Shown piece after piece: positions 1 to 8,632 of a DNA stretch of 64,000 bases. Within the stretch, counting starts at the first letter, position 1; every line of letters starts with the position of its first letter. Made by a program: the position numbers and the translations under genes. The notes below the pieces were generated by a model, which had not been told where the DNA came from, searched no databases, and worked only from the letters and a program-made list of their open reading frames with translations. This DNA comes from Elusimicrobiota bacterium (GTDB lineage Bacteria > Elusimicrobiota > Elusimicrobia > UBA1565), in the NCBI GenBank assembly GCA_016196755.1, contig JACPXC010000023.1, forward strand, positions 38,461-102,460. Reading direction: 5' to 3'.

Positions 1-1008
1 GAGCCGGCGGCGCCACGGGCGATAGAGGTCGTAGAGGTGGCAGGGGAAGGTCCGCAGCGCGGCCTCGACGCCGCGGGCGCGCAGGTGCCGGGTGAGCGCC
101 GCCCCGCCGCCGCCGGGCGCCCGGACCGTGAACTGGCTGAGCCCGCGCGTGGCCCAGGGGGCGTCGACGGCCGCGCGCAGGTGCGGGTGGCCGTCCAAGG
201 CCTGCCGGTAGGCGCGCTCCTGGCGCGCCAGGCTCCGGCGCAGGTCCTTCCAGCGCGCCAACTGGGCGATGCCGACGACGGCCGAGAGGTCGCTCATGCG
301 GCTGCGCCAGCCGAGGACGCGCACGTCGCCGGCCCGCGGCTCGGCGTCGCGGCCCGCGATCCCCATGCGCGAGAGCAGGGCGACGCGGCGGCGCCAGGCC
401 GGGCGCCGGACCAGAAGCGCCCCGCCGTCGAGCGCGGTGGGGGCCTTCTGGCGGCTGAAGCTGAACGCCCCGGCGTCGCCGAGCGTGCCCACCGGGCGTC
501 CCTTGTAGCGCGCGCCGACCGCCACGCAGCAGTCCTCGATGAGCGCCGCGCGCCGGCCGGCCGCCTTGCGCAGCGCGTCCATGTCGCAGGGATGGCCGCC
601 GAGATGGACGGCGACGACGGCGCGCGTGCGCGCGGTCCGTGCCGCCGCCACCGCGGCGGGGTCGAGGAGGCCGCGCTCGGGGTCCACGTCGCAGAACACC
701 GGCTCGGCCCCGGCCTGCAGGATGGCGTGGGCCGTGGCCACGTCGGTCAGCGGCGTGGTGATCACCGCGCCGCCGCGCGCGCCGGCGGCCTCGAGGGCCA
801 GCTGGAGGGCGGCCGTGCCGGAGCTCAGCGCGACGCAGTCGCCGCCGCCGGCGAAAGCGGAGAAGCGCGCCTCGAAGAGGCGCGTGAACACGCCGGTGCC
901 GAGCCAGCCGCTGGCCACGGCCTCGCTCAAGGCCCGGGCCTCGGCGTGGCCGAGGGCGGGCCGGATCAGCGGGACGCCGGGGCGGCGGGCCGCTTGCGCT
1001 GCGCCCAT
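1..1008 (-). CDS. DegT/DnrJ/EryC1-family PLP aminotransferase (C-terminus cut off by window edge)
   Basis: Reading the minus strand from ATG at 1008 gives 336 open codons that run off the left edge. The protein shows the family landmarks: SSGTAALQLAL at residues 62-72 (cofactor phosphate loop), CDVDPERGLLD at about 106-116, IEDCC at 157-161 with the Asp that contacts the PLP ring nitrogen, and FSFSRQK ending at Lys188, the expected Schiff-base lysine. Family members transaminate keto-sugars on nucleotide carriers, so the likely role is making an amino sugar for a surface glycan. It overlaps the end of the radical SAM gene by 43 bases and belongs to the same minus-strand group; glycosyltransferases lie nearby. 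The substrate cannot be told from sequence. Confidence 0.85.
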   Translation of the reverse strand, partial: MGAAQAARRPGVPLIRPALGHAEARALSEAVASGWLGTGVFTRLFEARFSAFAGGGDCVALSSGTAALQLALEAAGARGGAVITTPLTDVATAHAILQAGAEPVFCDVDPERGLLDPAAVAAARTARTRAVVAVHLGGHPCDMDALRKAAGRRAALIEDCCVAVGARYKGRPVGTLGDAGAFSFSRQKAPTALDGGALLVRRPAWRRRVALLSRMGIAGRDAEPRAGDVRVLGWRSRMSDLSAVVGIAQLARWKDLRRSLARQERAYRQALDGHPHLRAAVDAPWATRGLSQFTVRAPGGGGAALTRHLRARGVEAALRTFPCHLYDLYRPWRRRL

Positions 1009-2228
1009 CGTTCTTTTGCCTCCAGCCTCAGGCGGGCCACGGCGGCGGGGTCGAGCGCCCCGCTCGACATCGAAGGCACCGAGCTGGTCAGGTGCAGGCG
1101 GTCGCCGGCGCGCACCAGCGCGGCCGCGGACTCGGCCAGCGGCGTGCCGGGAAACGGCGTGGCCGCCGAGAACGAGGCGGCGTCGGTGCCCAGCGCCAGC
1201 GCCAGGTCGATGGTGGCCCGCGCGCTGGCCTCGGTCTCGCCGGGGAGGCCTAAGATGTAGAACGCGTAGGTGAGCATGCCGTGGCGCTTGAGGAGGGCGA
1301 CCTGGGCGCGCAGGCGGGCCGGGGAGATCGGCGCGCGCCCGACGCCGCGCACGAGGGCGGGCGTGGCCGACTCGACGCCGAACATGACGCGGATGCAGCC
1401 GGCCGCCGCCATGCGCTCCACGAGCTCCTCGTCGAGCGCCTCGAGACGCGTCTCGCAGCCCCAGAGCAGCGGAGTCCCAGCGGCTTCCAGCGCGGCGCAG
1501 AGCTCGAGCGTCCGCGCGCGCTCGAGCGTGAAGAAGGGGTCGCGGAAGAGCACGAAGCGCGGGGCGTAGCGCCGGCGAAGCAGCTTGAACTCGGCGACGA
1601 CGGACCGCGCGGAGCGAGCGCGCACCGCCTTGCCCTGGGTCACCGGATAGGCGCAGTAGTGGCAGCCCACCGGGCAGCCCCAGGCCGACTGGGTGGTCAG
1701 ATAGGAGTAGCGCTTGTGGTCGACTAAGTCCCAGCGCGGCACCGGCAGGGAGTCGGGGTCGGCGAGCCGGCTCGGGGCGGCGTCGAGGCGTCCGTCGCGG
1801 GCCAAGGACGCGAACGCCGGCGGAGCATCGCCGAGGACGACGCCGTCCGCGCCGGCGGCGAGCAGCGTGGTCTTCTCGACGGCGGCCTGCGGTCCGAAGA
1901 AGACCAGCGTAGCGCCGGTGGCGCGCTTGGCGCGCAAGGCCACGTCGAGGTCATGCGGCATCGAGCCGGAGGCGGTACGTACCGCCAGCAGGTCGGGCTT
2001 GGCGGCGCGCACCGCGGCCACGGCCTCCTCGGGACGATGGTCCATGAGGACCGAGTCGATCACCGAGACCTCGGCTCCCTCGGCCAGGGCCCAAGCCGCG
2101 CAATGGTGGAGGTCGAGGGTGGGGAGCTTGAGGCGGCTGGAGTGGCAGAACTCGCCCAGGCCGCCGTGCGCGTCCTTGAAGCTGACGAAGCCCGGCGGAG
2201 ACGGCGGGTCGAGGAAGACGACCCTCAC
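966..2228 (-). CDS. B12-binding-domain radical SAM protein
   Basis: 420 residues. The N-terminal ~150 residues look like a cobalamin-binding Rossmann fold (MRVVFLDPP start, VIDSVLM, FFGPQA, GADGVVLGD), although the classic DxHxxG cobalamin-ligand motif is not evident. The radical SAM core follows, with CxxxCxxC at Cys185, Cys189 and Cys192 for the 4Fe-4S cluster, then the GVES and YILGLPGET motifs of the Elp3/MiaB-like barrel. Its start overlaps the PqqD-like gene by 4 bases (ATGA type), so the two are translationally coupled. Enzymes of this group act on lipids, sugars or peptides. Pairing with a PqqD domain suggests a peptide or carrier-bound substrate, which is inference. Confidence 0.85.
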   Translation of the reverse strand: MRVVFLDPPSPPGFVSFKDAHGGLGEFCHSSRLKLPTLDLHHCAAWALAEGAEVSVIDSVLMDHRPEEAVAAVRAAKPDLLAVRTASGSMPHDLDVALRAKRATGATLVFFGPQAAVEKTTLLAAGADGVVLGDAPPAFASLARDGRLDAAPSRLADPDSLPVPRWDLVDHKRYSYLTTQSAWGCPVGCHYCAYPVTQGKAVRARSARSVVAEFKLLRRRYAPRFVLFRDPFFTLERARTLELCAALEAAGTPLLWGCETRLEALDEELVERMAAAGCIRVMFGVESATPALVRGVGRAPISPARLRAQVALLKRHGMLTYAFYILGLPGETEASARATIDLALALGTDAASFSAATPFPGTPLAESAAALVRAGDRLHLTSSVPSMSSGALDPAAVARLRLEAKERWAQRKRPAAPASR

Positions 2229-2509
2229 GCGGGCTCGAGCAGGCCTTCCTTCTTGAGGGCGGCCAGCAGCTCCGCCACGTCCGCGGCGATGCGCCCCGGC
2301 GGGGCCTCGAACTCCGCGTCGAGCGCGGCGGCCGCCGCCGCCGGGGAGCGCCCGCTGATGAGGAGCTCCCAGGCGCGCAGGCCGGGGCCGGCCAGGGAGT
2401 AGTACTGGGCGGTGTCGAGGTCGAGGATGACGGCCTCGTCGGCGACCTTGCGCCAGGCCACGTGGCGGGCGTGCTTGAAGCCGGTGCCGTTCTTGGAGCG
2501 TTTGGCCAT
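2225..2509 (-). CDS. PqqD-family small protein (RiPP-recognition-element fold)
   Basis: 94 residues with the PqqD signature: a basic N-terminus, VADEAVILDLDTAQYYSL (a beta hairpin with the typical 'D...YY.L' pattern), GLRAWELL, then a winged-helix-like end, DVAELLAALKKEGLLEP. In characterised systems this fold binds leader peptides or partner enzymes. It lies directly upstream of a radical SAM enzyme and close to an HprK-like kinase and glycosyltransferases, a combination seen in polysaccharide and peptide-modification clusters. The ATG at 2509 has GGAGG five bases upstream (minus strand) and a TATAAT box before that. No precursor peptide is recognisable next to it. Confidence 0.85.
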   Translation of the reverse strand: MAKRSKNGTGFKHARHVAWRKVADEAVILDLDTAQYYSLAGPGLRAWELLISGRSPAAAAAALDAEFEAPPGRIAADVAELLAALKKEGLLEPA

Positions 2510-2514
2510 GGTGT

Positions 2515-2533
2515 CCTCCGACGGGCGATTATA
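2515..2533 (-). promoter_or_regulatory. -10 box and ribosome-binding site of the pqqD-like gene
   Basis: On the minus strand TATAAT occupies 2533-2528 and GGAGG occupies 2519-2515, five bases before the ATG. No convincing -35 hexamer is seen at 16-18 bp. The plus-strand glycosyltransferase starts 58 bp away, so the two genes share this short divergent region. Confidence 0.55.
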
Positions 2534-2567
2534 ACATCGAGGCCCCGTGGTATCCTATGGCCCTGCC

Positions 2568-3533
2568 ATGTCGGTGAGCGTCGTGATCCTCGGGACCCGT
2601 CGCGCGGCGCTGCGGCGCTGCCTGGACAGCCTGGCCGCGGCGGGCGAGCCCGCCCCCGCCGAGGTCATCGTCGTCCTCAACGGCACCTGGGACGTGACGC
2701 CGGCGGACCTCGAGCCCTATCGGCGTTCGCTGGCGCCGACCGTCCTCGCCATGCCGGCGGCTCCGCTGGGACGCGCGCGCAACGCCGCGCTGCGGCTGGC
2801 CCGCGGCGAGATCCTGTTCTTCCTCGACGACGACGCGCGGGTGCCGCCCGGCTTCTTCGCGTCGCTGGCCGACAAGGTCCGGGCCTATCCCGACGCCGCC
2901 GTGCTCGGCGGGCCTAACCTCACCCCGGAGGACAGCGGGAGGTTCCAGCGCTGGGCAGGGGGCGTGCTGGCTTCCGCGGTCGGCGCGGGGCCGATGCGCC
3001 GCCGCTACGCGGGATTTGCGCGCGACGTGTGGACCGACGACAGCGCGCTGATGCTCTGCAACCTGGCGGTGCGCCGCAGTGTCCTCGTGGAGGAGCGGCT
3101 GGCCTTCCCCGAGGACCTCGACCGCAACGAGGAGAACCTCCTGCTCGAGCGCCTGCGCCGGCGCGGCCGGGCGGCCCTGCATTCTCCCGCGCTGGCGGTG
3201 CGCCACGACCGGCGTGCCGGACCGCGGGCGTTCCTGCGCCAGTGCGCGCTCTCCGGGCTGGGGCGCGGCCAGATGACGCGCTCCCTGCCGGCTTCCCTGC
3301 GCCCCGTCCACGCCGCCCCGGCGGCCATGGCCGTGGCCTTTGCGGCCTCGGCGGTCTGGGCCCCCGGCTTGGCGGTCCTTTTGTCCGGAGGCTACGCGGC
3401 CGCCGTGCTCGCCTCCGGCTGGACCTCGGGCGGCGCCGTCCTCGACCGGGCCGGGGTGGCCGCCCTGACCCCGGCGGCGCACCTGGCCTACGCGGCGGGC
3501 TTCCTCGCCGGCCTGGCCGGGGCGCGGCAGTGA
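2568..3533 (+). CDS. GT2-family glycosyltransferase with C-terminal membrane segments
   Basis: 321 residues from ATG 2568, chosen over an in-frame GTG at 2547 because the family strand MSVSVVILGT starts here. GT-A features: SVVILGT near residue 3, GRARNAAL around 70, and FFLDDDARVPP near 88-98 with the Asp triplet that binds the nucleotide-sugar metal. NEENLLLERLRRRG near 190 fits the catalytic-base region. After about residue 245 there are one or two hydrophobic helices, so the enzyme is probably anchored at the inner membrane. It overlaps the HprK-like gene by 4 bases (GTGA). A possible -10 (TATCCT, 2551-2556) lies 11 bases before the start. Confidence 0.82.
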   Translation: MSVSVVILGTRRAALRRCLDSLAAAGEPAPAEVIVVLNGTWDVTPADLEPYRRSLAPTVLAMPAAPLGRARNAALRLARGEILFFLDDDARVPPGFFASLADKVRAYPDAAVLGGPNLTPEDSGRFQRWAGGVLASAVGAGPMRRRYAGFARDVWTDDSALMLCNLAVRRSVLVEERLAFPEDLDRNEENLLLERLRRRGRAALHSPALAVRHDRRAGPRAFLRQCALSGLGRGQMTRSLPASLRPVHAAPAAMAVAFAASAVWAPGLAVLLSGGYAAAVLASGWTSGGAVLDRAGVAALTPAAHLAYAAGFLAGLAGARQ

Positions 3534-4501
3534 AGAGCGTCCACGGCGTGCGGGTGGCCGTCGACTGCGACGACCCCGGCACGCGCGACGCGCTGGCCCG
3601 GGACCTGGCGGGCTTCGGCGAGGCGGCTGCTGGAGAGGCCGACATCACGCTGCGCCTGGAGCGCCGCGCGGGCGCCCCGGCGCGCGGCCCGTGGCGCTGG
3701 AGGGGCGCGCGCTGGAGCGACCGCGGGGGCGAGCGTCTGCTCGACTACGGCGGCGGGGCCGGGGCATCGTGGGACTTCGCGCGCGAGCGCGGCACGGTAT
3801 GGGCGCCCGAGCCCGACCTGCTCCACGAGCTGGGGTACTTGTTCCTGCATTCGCGCGTCGGCGCGGCGCTGGACCGCCGAGGCCTGCACCGGGTCCACGC
3901 CCTGGGATTCTCCTGGCGCGGCAAGGGCGGGCTCTTGCTCTTGCCCTCGGGCGGAGGCAAGACCACGCTGGCCCTGGCGCTGGCGGCGCGGCCCGAGTTC
4001 GCCCTGCTCTCCGACGACCTGCCCCTGCTCGGCGCCGACGGCCGGCTGCGCGCGTTCCCCCAGCGCCTCTCTCTTCGCGGCCCCGGCCCCTTCCCGTTCG
4101 CGTCCTCGGTTCTGCGCCCCTTTCGGCGGCGGCGCCACGGAGCCAAGACCCTGCTCGACCTATCCGCCTACCCGGGCCGTCTGGCCGACGCGGCGCCGCT
4201 GGAGTGGCTGGTGGTGGGCTGTCCGGGCCCCGGTCCGACCTTCGCGGCGCGCTGCTCGCGCGCGCGCGCCGCGGCGGCCCTGCTCGACGGTATGGTGCTC
4301 GGGCGCGGCCTGCCCCAAGTCCTAGAGTTGATGGCCCCGCCGCCGCCGTACCGGCGCGGCGCGGCCGCCCTGGCACGCCTGGCCTGGTCCCGCTGGGGGG
4401 CCGCGCGCGCGGCCCTGGCCCGGGCCCGGCCTTTGCTCCTGCGGCTCGGGGCCCGGCCTGGCGACGCGGCGCGCGCGCTGGCCGACGCGCTCTCCTCCTG
4501 A
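3530..4501 (+). CDS. HPr-kinase-related P-loop protein
   Basis: 323 residues from GTG 3530, which overlaps the previous stop. A degenerate N-terminal half is followed by a Walker A loop (PSGGGKTT, residues 139-146) and LLSDDLPLL about 25 residues later, the paired Asp characteristic of HPr kinase-like folds. LRGPGPFPF and the Arg-rich stretch after it fit the region that follows in HprK relatives. Such stand-alone HprK-like proteins sit with PqqD-like and glycosyltransferase genes in polysaccharide clusters. Their substrate is generally unknown and this one need not phosphorylate HPr. It overlaps the next gene by one base (TGATG). Confidence 0.7.
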   Translation: MKSVHGVRVAVDCDDPGTRDALARDLAGFGEAAAGEADITLRLERRAGAPARGPWRWRGARWSDRGGERLLDYGGGAGASWDFARERGTVWAPEPDLLHELGYLFLHSRVGAALDRRGLHRVHALGFSWRGKGGLLLLPSGGGKTTLALALAARPEFALLSDDLPLLGADGRLRAFPQRLSLRGPGPFPFASSVLRPFRRRRHGAKTLLDLSAYPGRLADAAPLEWLVVGCPGPGPTFAARCSRARAAAALLDGMVLGRGLPQVLELMAPPPPYRRGAAALARLAWSRWGAARAALARARPLLLRLGARPGDAARALADALSS

Positions 4502-5454
4502 TGCGCGTGGCGCTGGTCGTCCCCGACCGGCGCGACCCCGCCCATGCCGCCGTGCTGCGCGGGCTCGGCGCCGCGCTGCGCGCGCGCGGTCACGCGGTAT
4601 CCGCCTGGTCGGGGCATGAGCGGGGACTGGCCCGCCGTCTGCGCGGGGCCGAGGTGGCGCACCTCCACGTCTTTAGCCGGCGCTGGGCCGGTCTGGCCGG
4701 CTTGGCGGCCCCGGGCGGTCCGCCGCTCGTCCTCACGCATCAGGGGGCGTCGCTGGCCTTCACCGACGACGCCGCGGTCTTGGCGGCCCTGCTCGGGCGG
4801 GCCCGCCGCGTGACGGCGGTGTCGCGCGCGGGCCTGCGCGAGCTGCTGCGCGTCCACCCGGGCGTCCGCCGCAAGGCCTCGGTCGTGCCCAACGGGGCGC
4901 CGGTGGGCCCGGCGCCGCGGCGGCGCTCGGACGCCGGCCTTCTGAGTGTCGGCCGCGTAGCGGCGTATAAGGGTCTCGACATCCTCGCGCTGGCCCTGGC
5001 GCGCCTGCGCGAGGAAGGCCTGAGCGCGCGCTGGACCGTCGTGGGCCCCGACCAGACCGGCGGGCGGTTCGCGCGCTTCGTGGAGCGGCTGGGCCTCACG
5101 CCGTACGTCCGTCTGACCGGCGCTCTGCCGCCGGCCCGCGTCCGCGCCCTGATGGCCGGGTGCGGCGTCTTCGTCCAGCCCTCGCGCGCCGAAGGGCTGC
5201 CGATGGCTCTGCTCGAGGCGATGGCGGCCGGCGCGCCGGTCCTGGCGGCCGATGCCGGCGGCTGCCGCGAGGCCGTGCGCGCGGGCCGCGATGGATTGCT
5301 GGCGGCGCCGGGCGAGCCCGAGGCCTTGGCGCGCGCGCTGCGGCGCCTGTTGGGCGACGGCGCGCTGAGGCGCCGCTTGGGCGCCGCGGCCAAGCGGCGT
5401 TCCTGCGACTTCACCTGGGCGAAGGCCGCCGCGGCCTACGAGCGCATATATTAA
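4501..5454 (+). CDS. GT4-family (group 1) glycosyltransferase
   Basis: 317 residues with a GT-B fold. The N-terminal domain starts MRVALVVP. The C-terminal domain has LLSVGRVAAYKG (donor-domain start, about residue 145), VVGPDQTGG, and VQPSRAEGLPMALLEAMAAG, which contains the E-x7-E signature that contacts the donor sugar. It is shorter than many GT4 enzymes because the acceptor domain is compact. It ends the glycan cluster. The next gene has its own promoter, so co-transcription with the pilin genes is not implied. Confidence 0.9.
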   Translation: MRVALVVPDRRDPAHAAVLRGLGAALRARGHAVSAWSGHERGLARRLRGAEVAHLHVFSRRWAGLAGLAAPGGPPLVLTHQGASLAFTDDAAVLAALLGRARRVTAVSRAGLRELLRVHPGVRRKASVVPNGAPVGPAPRRRSDAGLLSVGRVAAYKGLDILALALARLREEGLSARWTVVGPDQTGGRFARFVERLGLTPYVRLTGALPPARVRALMAGCGVFVQPSRAEGLPMALLEAMAAGAPVLAADAGGCREAVRAGRDGLLAAPGEPEALARALRRLLGDGALRRRLGAAAKRRSCDFTWAKAAAAYERIY

Positions 5455-5490
5455 GGAACGGAGGGCCGACGGCGCCTGACCCAAGTCGCC

Positions 5491-5519
5491 TTGATTCGAC
5501 CCTCCTATCCACCTATACT
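5491..5519 (+). promoter_or_regulatory. sigma-70-type promoter of the pseudopilin operon
   Basis: TTGATT (5491-5496), a 17-bp spacer and TATACT (5514-5519). The start codon of the first prepilin gene lies 20 bp downstream at 5540. No Shine-Dalgarno sequence is obvious in between. Confidence 0.75.
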
Positions 5520-5539
5520 TGCGGCAGATTGATTTCAGC

Positions 5540-8146
5540 ATGAAATCCCAGCGCTTCCTTGGCGGCCGCCGCGGTTTGAGCTTAGTCGAGCTCATGGTCG
5601 CCGTCAGCATCATCTCGATCGGGGTCCTGGGCTTCGTGGGCTCGTTCCGCTTCATCGCCCACTCGATCAGCGACTCCCGGGCGCGGTCCCTGGCCTCGGC
5701 CCTGGCCCAGGAAAAGGTCGAGAACCTCAAGAACACGCCGTACCAAAAGCTGCTGATCTCCACCAAGACGTTCGCCAACCCCAACTTCGCCCCCCCTACG
5801 GTCTACGACGCCCTCAACTACCCGCCGGAGACCATCAAGGTAGGGGGCATCGAGTTCACGCGCGGGGTCATGGTGTCGTTGACGCGCTTGAGCGGCGACG
5901 ACATCATCTTGGTCTCGGCCAACTACCCGGACTCGGGCTTGAAGTTCGTGACCGTGTATGTGATGTGGCAGCAGCGCGGCGAATGGAAGATGCTCTACCT
6001 CGACAACATCTACGAGAACCCTACCGTCACCACCTTGAACGCCGTGCTCAAGGGCGTCGTGACGACCTCCGGCGGCGCCGGCATACCCGGAACCGTCATC
6101 GAGATCCTGGAGAAGTCCGACTGGACCGGGACGGCGGGGACCGGGGGTTCCTACACGTTCCAGGTCTACCCCGGGACCTACTCCGTCCACGCCTCCTCGG
6201 CCGGCCACTACGACTCCACGGTGAGCGGCGTCGTCCTCAACGACGGCGCGATCACGACCACGGACCTGACCCTGACGCCGATCGCCTCCGGGACGGTCAC
6301 CGGGCTGGTCTACATCTCGACGAACCTCCTCATCAGCCAGGTCTCGGCGGGCAGCGTCACCTTCGCGGGCGACGTGGTCGTCTCCACGGTGGAGTACGTC
6401 GAGCTCTTCAACCCGACGAGCCACTTCTTCAACATCGCCGCCGGGTCGAGCGGGACCCTGCTCGCGTATTACGACGAGCAGTCCGGCGCCAATAAGACCA
6501 ACGCCGATTTCAGCTGGGTCTACGTCACGACCTACGTGGCCCCCAGCGCCTACTACCTCATGGCCAGCGCGTCGTGGTTCTACCTCGGCTCGGGCCAGTT
6601 CGGCAACAACGCGCCGGGGCGCTGGGTGCGCGCCGACGCCTATTACGGGACGATGCACAGCAACTATATCCGCAACGACAAGGCCGGGGCGGTCCGGATC
6701 TCCGACGCCATGAGCGGCCGGACCTACGATACGGTGGGCTGGGACGACTCGGACCACACCGCCCCGCTCTACGAGGGGCGCTCGATCCAGTCCACCTGCG
6801 GCGTCCAGGACGGCCTGCAGTGCGGGGACCAGGTCCTGCGCATCTCGAGCGCTCCCGACACGCTCAGCGGCGGCCTCTACGGCCCGTCCTACGACTCCAA
6901 CGACAACCGGCGCGACTTCCTCTACCGGACCGCGGTCTGCGGGGCGGTCGGCCCGGTCTGGGCCAAGGCGCCGACCTCCACCTTCGGGTCGACGTCGACG
7001 GTCATCGCCGGGACCCCGGCCGTCGGGGCCAACGTCACCTCCAACGACCTCATAAGCCCGAGCACCGTGGCCTATCTGCGTTATTACTCCTCGGCATACG
7101 CCTCGCGCGGCAGCCTGCCGGTAGCCCAGTTCATCTTAAACGGCGTGGCCACCGGCACCTGGTCGATGCTGGTCTCTAGCGGCGGCCATTACTCCGACAT
7201 GGGCAACGTAACGGTCTATTCCGGCGCCAGCACGGGGGCGGCCAACGGCTCGACGTCTCCGACCTGGATCATGCCGGGCTGGGCCAACGTCTACCTGGCC
7301 ACCCCGACCGACGGCGGCTATATCGGCGGGCTCATCACCAACGCCGCCAACCAGCCGTTGTCGGGGATAACGGTCATCGCGGGGGGCATCTCGCGCACCA
7401 CCGGCGCCAACGGGCGCTACTTCGCCTCCGTGGCGGTGGGCCCGGCTACCGTGGTGGTCAACCCCGGCAACGCGGCTTCCGCGTACGCGGAGTTCGTGGC
7501 CCTGCCCAACATCTCCGAAGGCGAGTTGACCACCCAGAACGCCATCCTCACCCAGGCCGGCGTGCTCAGCGGCTTCATCACCTCGGACGGCACCTCGGCC
7601 ATGCCCAACATCGAGGTCACCGCCACCCGCAACGGGGTGCAGTTCGCCGCCGCCGTCACGGATACCTCGGGCCACTTCTACGTCAAGAACCTATCCACCG
7701 GGACCTACGACATCAAGCCGGTGCTCGATCCCCTCGAGGTGGTGACGCCGTCCTCGATCACGGTCTCGGTCCTTGCCGCCCAAACGGTGGCCGTCGGCAC
7801 TTTCACGGTCTCCGGGGCGCAGGGGAAGGTGGCCGGCAGCGTCACCTACGCGGGGGCTACCCTGACGACCGGGGCGCTCATCCTGGTATCGACCATCTCC
7901 TTGTCCAACCTCCCGCCCCAGATCGTGGCCTCCTCGGCGGCGGCGCAGGGCGTCATCTACGCCGCCTCCAGCAAGGCCGACGGCACCTATGAGGTCGAGG
8001 TGCGCGGCTCGACATCGACGGCCTACCGCGTCCACGCCTACGTGCCGGTGACCGGCCCAGCCGACGTGACGACCACCCAGCAGGTGACCACCGGGGTCAT
8101 GGTCTACTCGACGAAGACCACGACGGTCAACATCGTGATCCCATGA
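5540..8146 (+). CDS. Giant prepilin-like protein with lamin-tail-like and carboxypeptidase-regulatory-like domains
   Basis: 868 residues from ATG 5540. The N-terminus is a class III prepilin signal: a basic leader, then cleavage expected at GLSLVELMVA with Glu at +5 and a hydrophobic helix. This is far longer than a usual 150-200-residue pilin. Near residues 165-250 a beta-sandwich of the CarboxypepD_reg type appears (VLKGVVTTSGGAGIPG), followed by a lamin-tail-like region (STVEYVELFNPTSHFFN, about 285-370). Two or three further carboxypeptidase-regulatory repeats follow (GGLITNAANQPLSGITV, GVLSGFITSDGTS, AQGKVAGSVTYAG). It is probably a minor pseudopilin presenting adhesive or sugar-binding domains. 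It overlaps the next prepilin gene by 4 bases. Confidence 0.8.
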   Translation: MKSQRFLGGRRGLSLVELMVAVSIISIGVLGFVGSFRFIAHSISDSRARSLASALAQEKVENLKNTPYQKLLISTKTFANPNFAPPTVYDALNYPPETIKVGGIEFTRGVMVSLTRLSGDDIILVSANYPDSGLKFVTVYVMWQQRGEWKMLYLDNIYENPTVTTLNAVLKGVVTTSGGAGIPGTVIEILEKSDWTGTAGTGGSYTFQVYPGTYSVHASSAGHYDSTVSGVVLNDGAITTTDLTLTPIASGTVTGLVYISTNLLISQVSAGSVTFAGDVVVSTVEYVELFNPTSHFFNIAAGSSGTLLAYYDEQSGANKTNADFSWVYVTTYVAPSAYYLMASASWFYLGSGQFGNNAPGRWVRADAYYGTMHSNYIRNDKAGAVRISDAMSGRTYDTVGWDDSDHTAPLYEGRSIQSTCGVQDGLQCGDQVLRISSAPDTLSGGLYGPSYDSNDNRRDFLYRTAVCGAVGPVWAKAPTSTFGSTSTVIAGTPAVGANVTSNDLISPSTVAYLRYYSSAYASRGSLPVAQFILNGVATGTWSMLVSSGGHYSDMGNVTVYSGASTGAANGSTSPTWIMPGWANVYLATPTDGGYIGGLITNAANQPLSGITVIAGGISRTTGANGRYFASVAVGPATVVVNPGNAASAYAEFVALPNISEGELTTQNAILTQAGVLSGFITSDGTSAMPNIEVTATRNGVQFAAAVTDTSGHFYVKNLSTGTYDIKPVLDPLEVVTPSSITVSVLAAQTVAVGTFTVSGAQGKVAGSVTYAGATLTTGALILVSTISLSNLPPQIVASSAAAQGVIYAASSKADGTYEVEVRGSTSTAYRVHAYVPVTGPADVTTTQQVTTGVMVYSTKTTTVNIVIP

Positions 8147-8631
8147 ACAGCGAGCGCGGCTACAGCCTCGTCGAGATCATGCTGGTGGTGACCATCATCG
8201 GCGTGATCGCCATGGTGGGCCCCCGCCTCATGGTGCAGCTGCAGAACTTCTACCTGCAGACCACGGCCCGCGCCGAGATCCAGCGCGACGCGCGCTCCAC
8301 GGTGGACGTCATCAACCGCTTCCTGCGCCAAGGCAAGTACCGCACGATCATCATCGACTCGCCGGCCACCCAGGGTCCGTACTCGCGCATCCGCTTCACC
8401 CATGTAGACGGCCGCAACTTCGAGTTCAGCCAGAGCGGCAGCAAGCTGCTCCAGAAGGTCGACGGGGTGACGACCACCCTCTCGCGCAACCTCATGTACC
8501 TGGCCTTCACCTTCCCGCGCTCCGACTACCCGCGGCTGGTCAGCGTGTCGATCACGATGCAGAAGTCGACCTACAAGGGCGAGAAGAGGGCTCTGGAGCT
8601 GACCGTGCAGAAGATCCGGGTGATGAACTGA
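8143..8631 (+). CDS. Type IV prepilin / GspJ-like minor pseudopilin
   Basis: 162 residues. A prepilin signal (MNSERGYSLVEIMLVVTIIGV) has its cleavage point after the Gly and Glu at +5. The globular part (about 130 residues) begins with the alpha-1 extension QNFYLQTTARAEIQRDAR, followed by a beta-rich end with SVSITMQKS, resembling GspJ/PilW-type minor pseudopilins. It is coupled by ATGA to the giant prepilin and followed two bases later by the PilX-like gene, so all three should be co-assembled at the inner membrane. Confidence 0.85.
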   Translation: MNSERGYSLVEIMLVVTIIGVIAMVGPRLMVQLQNFYLQTTARAEIQRDARSTVDVINRFLRQGKYRTIIIDSPATQGPYSRIRFTHVDGRNFEFSQSGSKLLQKVDGVTTTLSRNLMYLAFTFPRSDYPRLVSVSITMQKSTYKGEKRALELTVQKIRVMN

Positions 8632-8632
8632 C

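Noticed and set aside
37..1260. Long plus-strand ORF of 407 codons
   Set aside because: It is the antisense shadow of the aminotransferase and radical SAM genes; its product is low-complexity Arg/Gly/Ala sequence.
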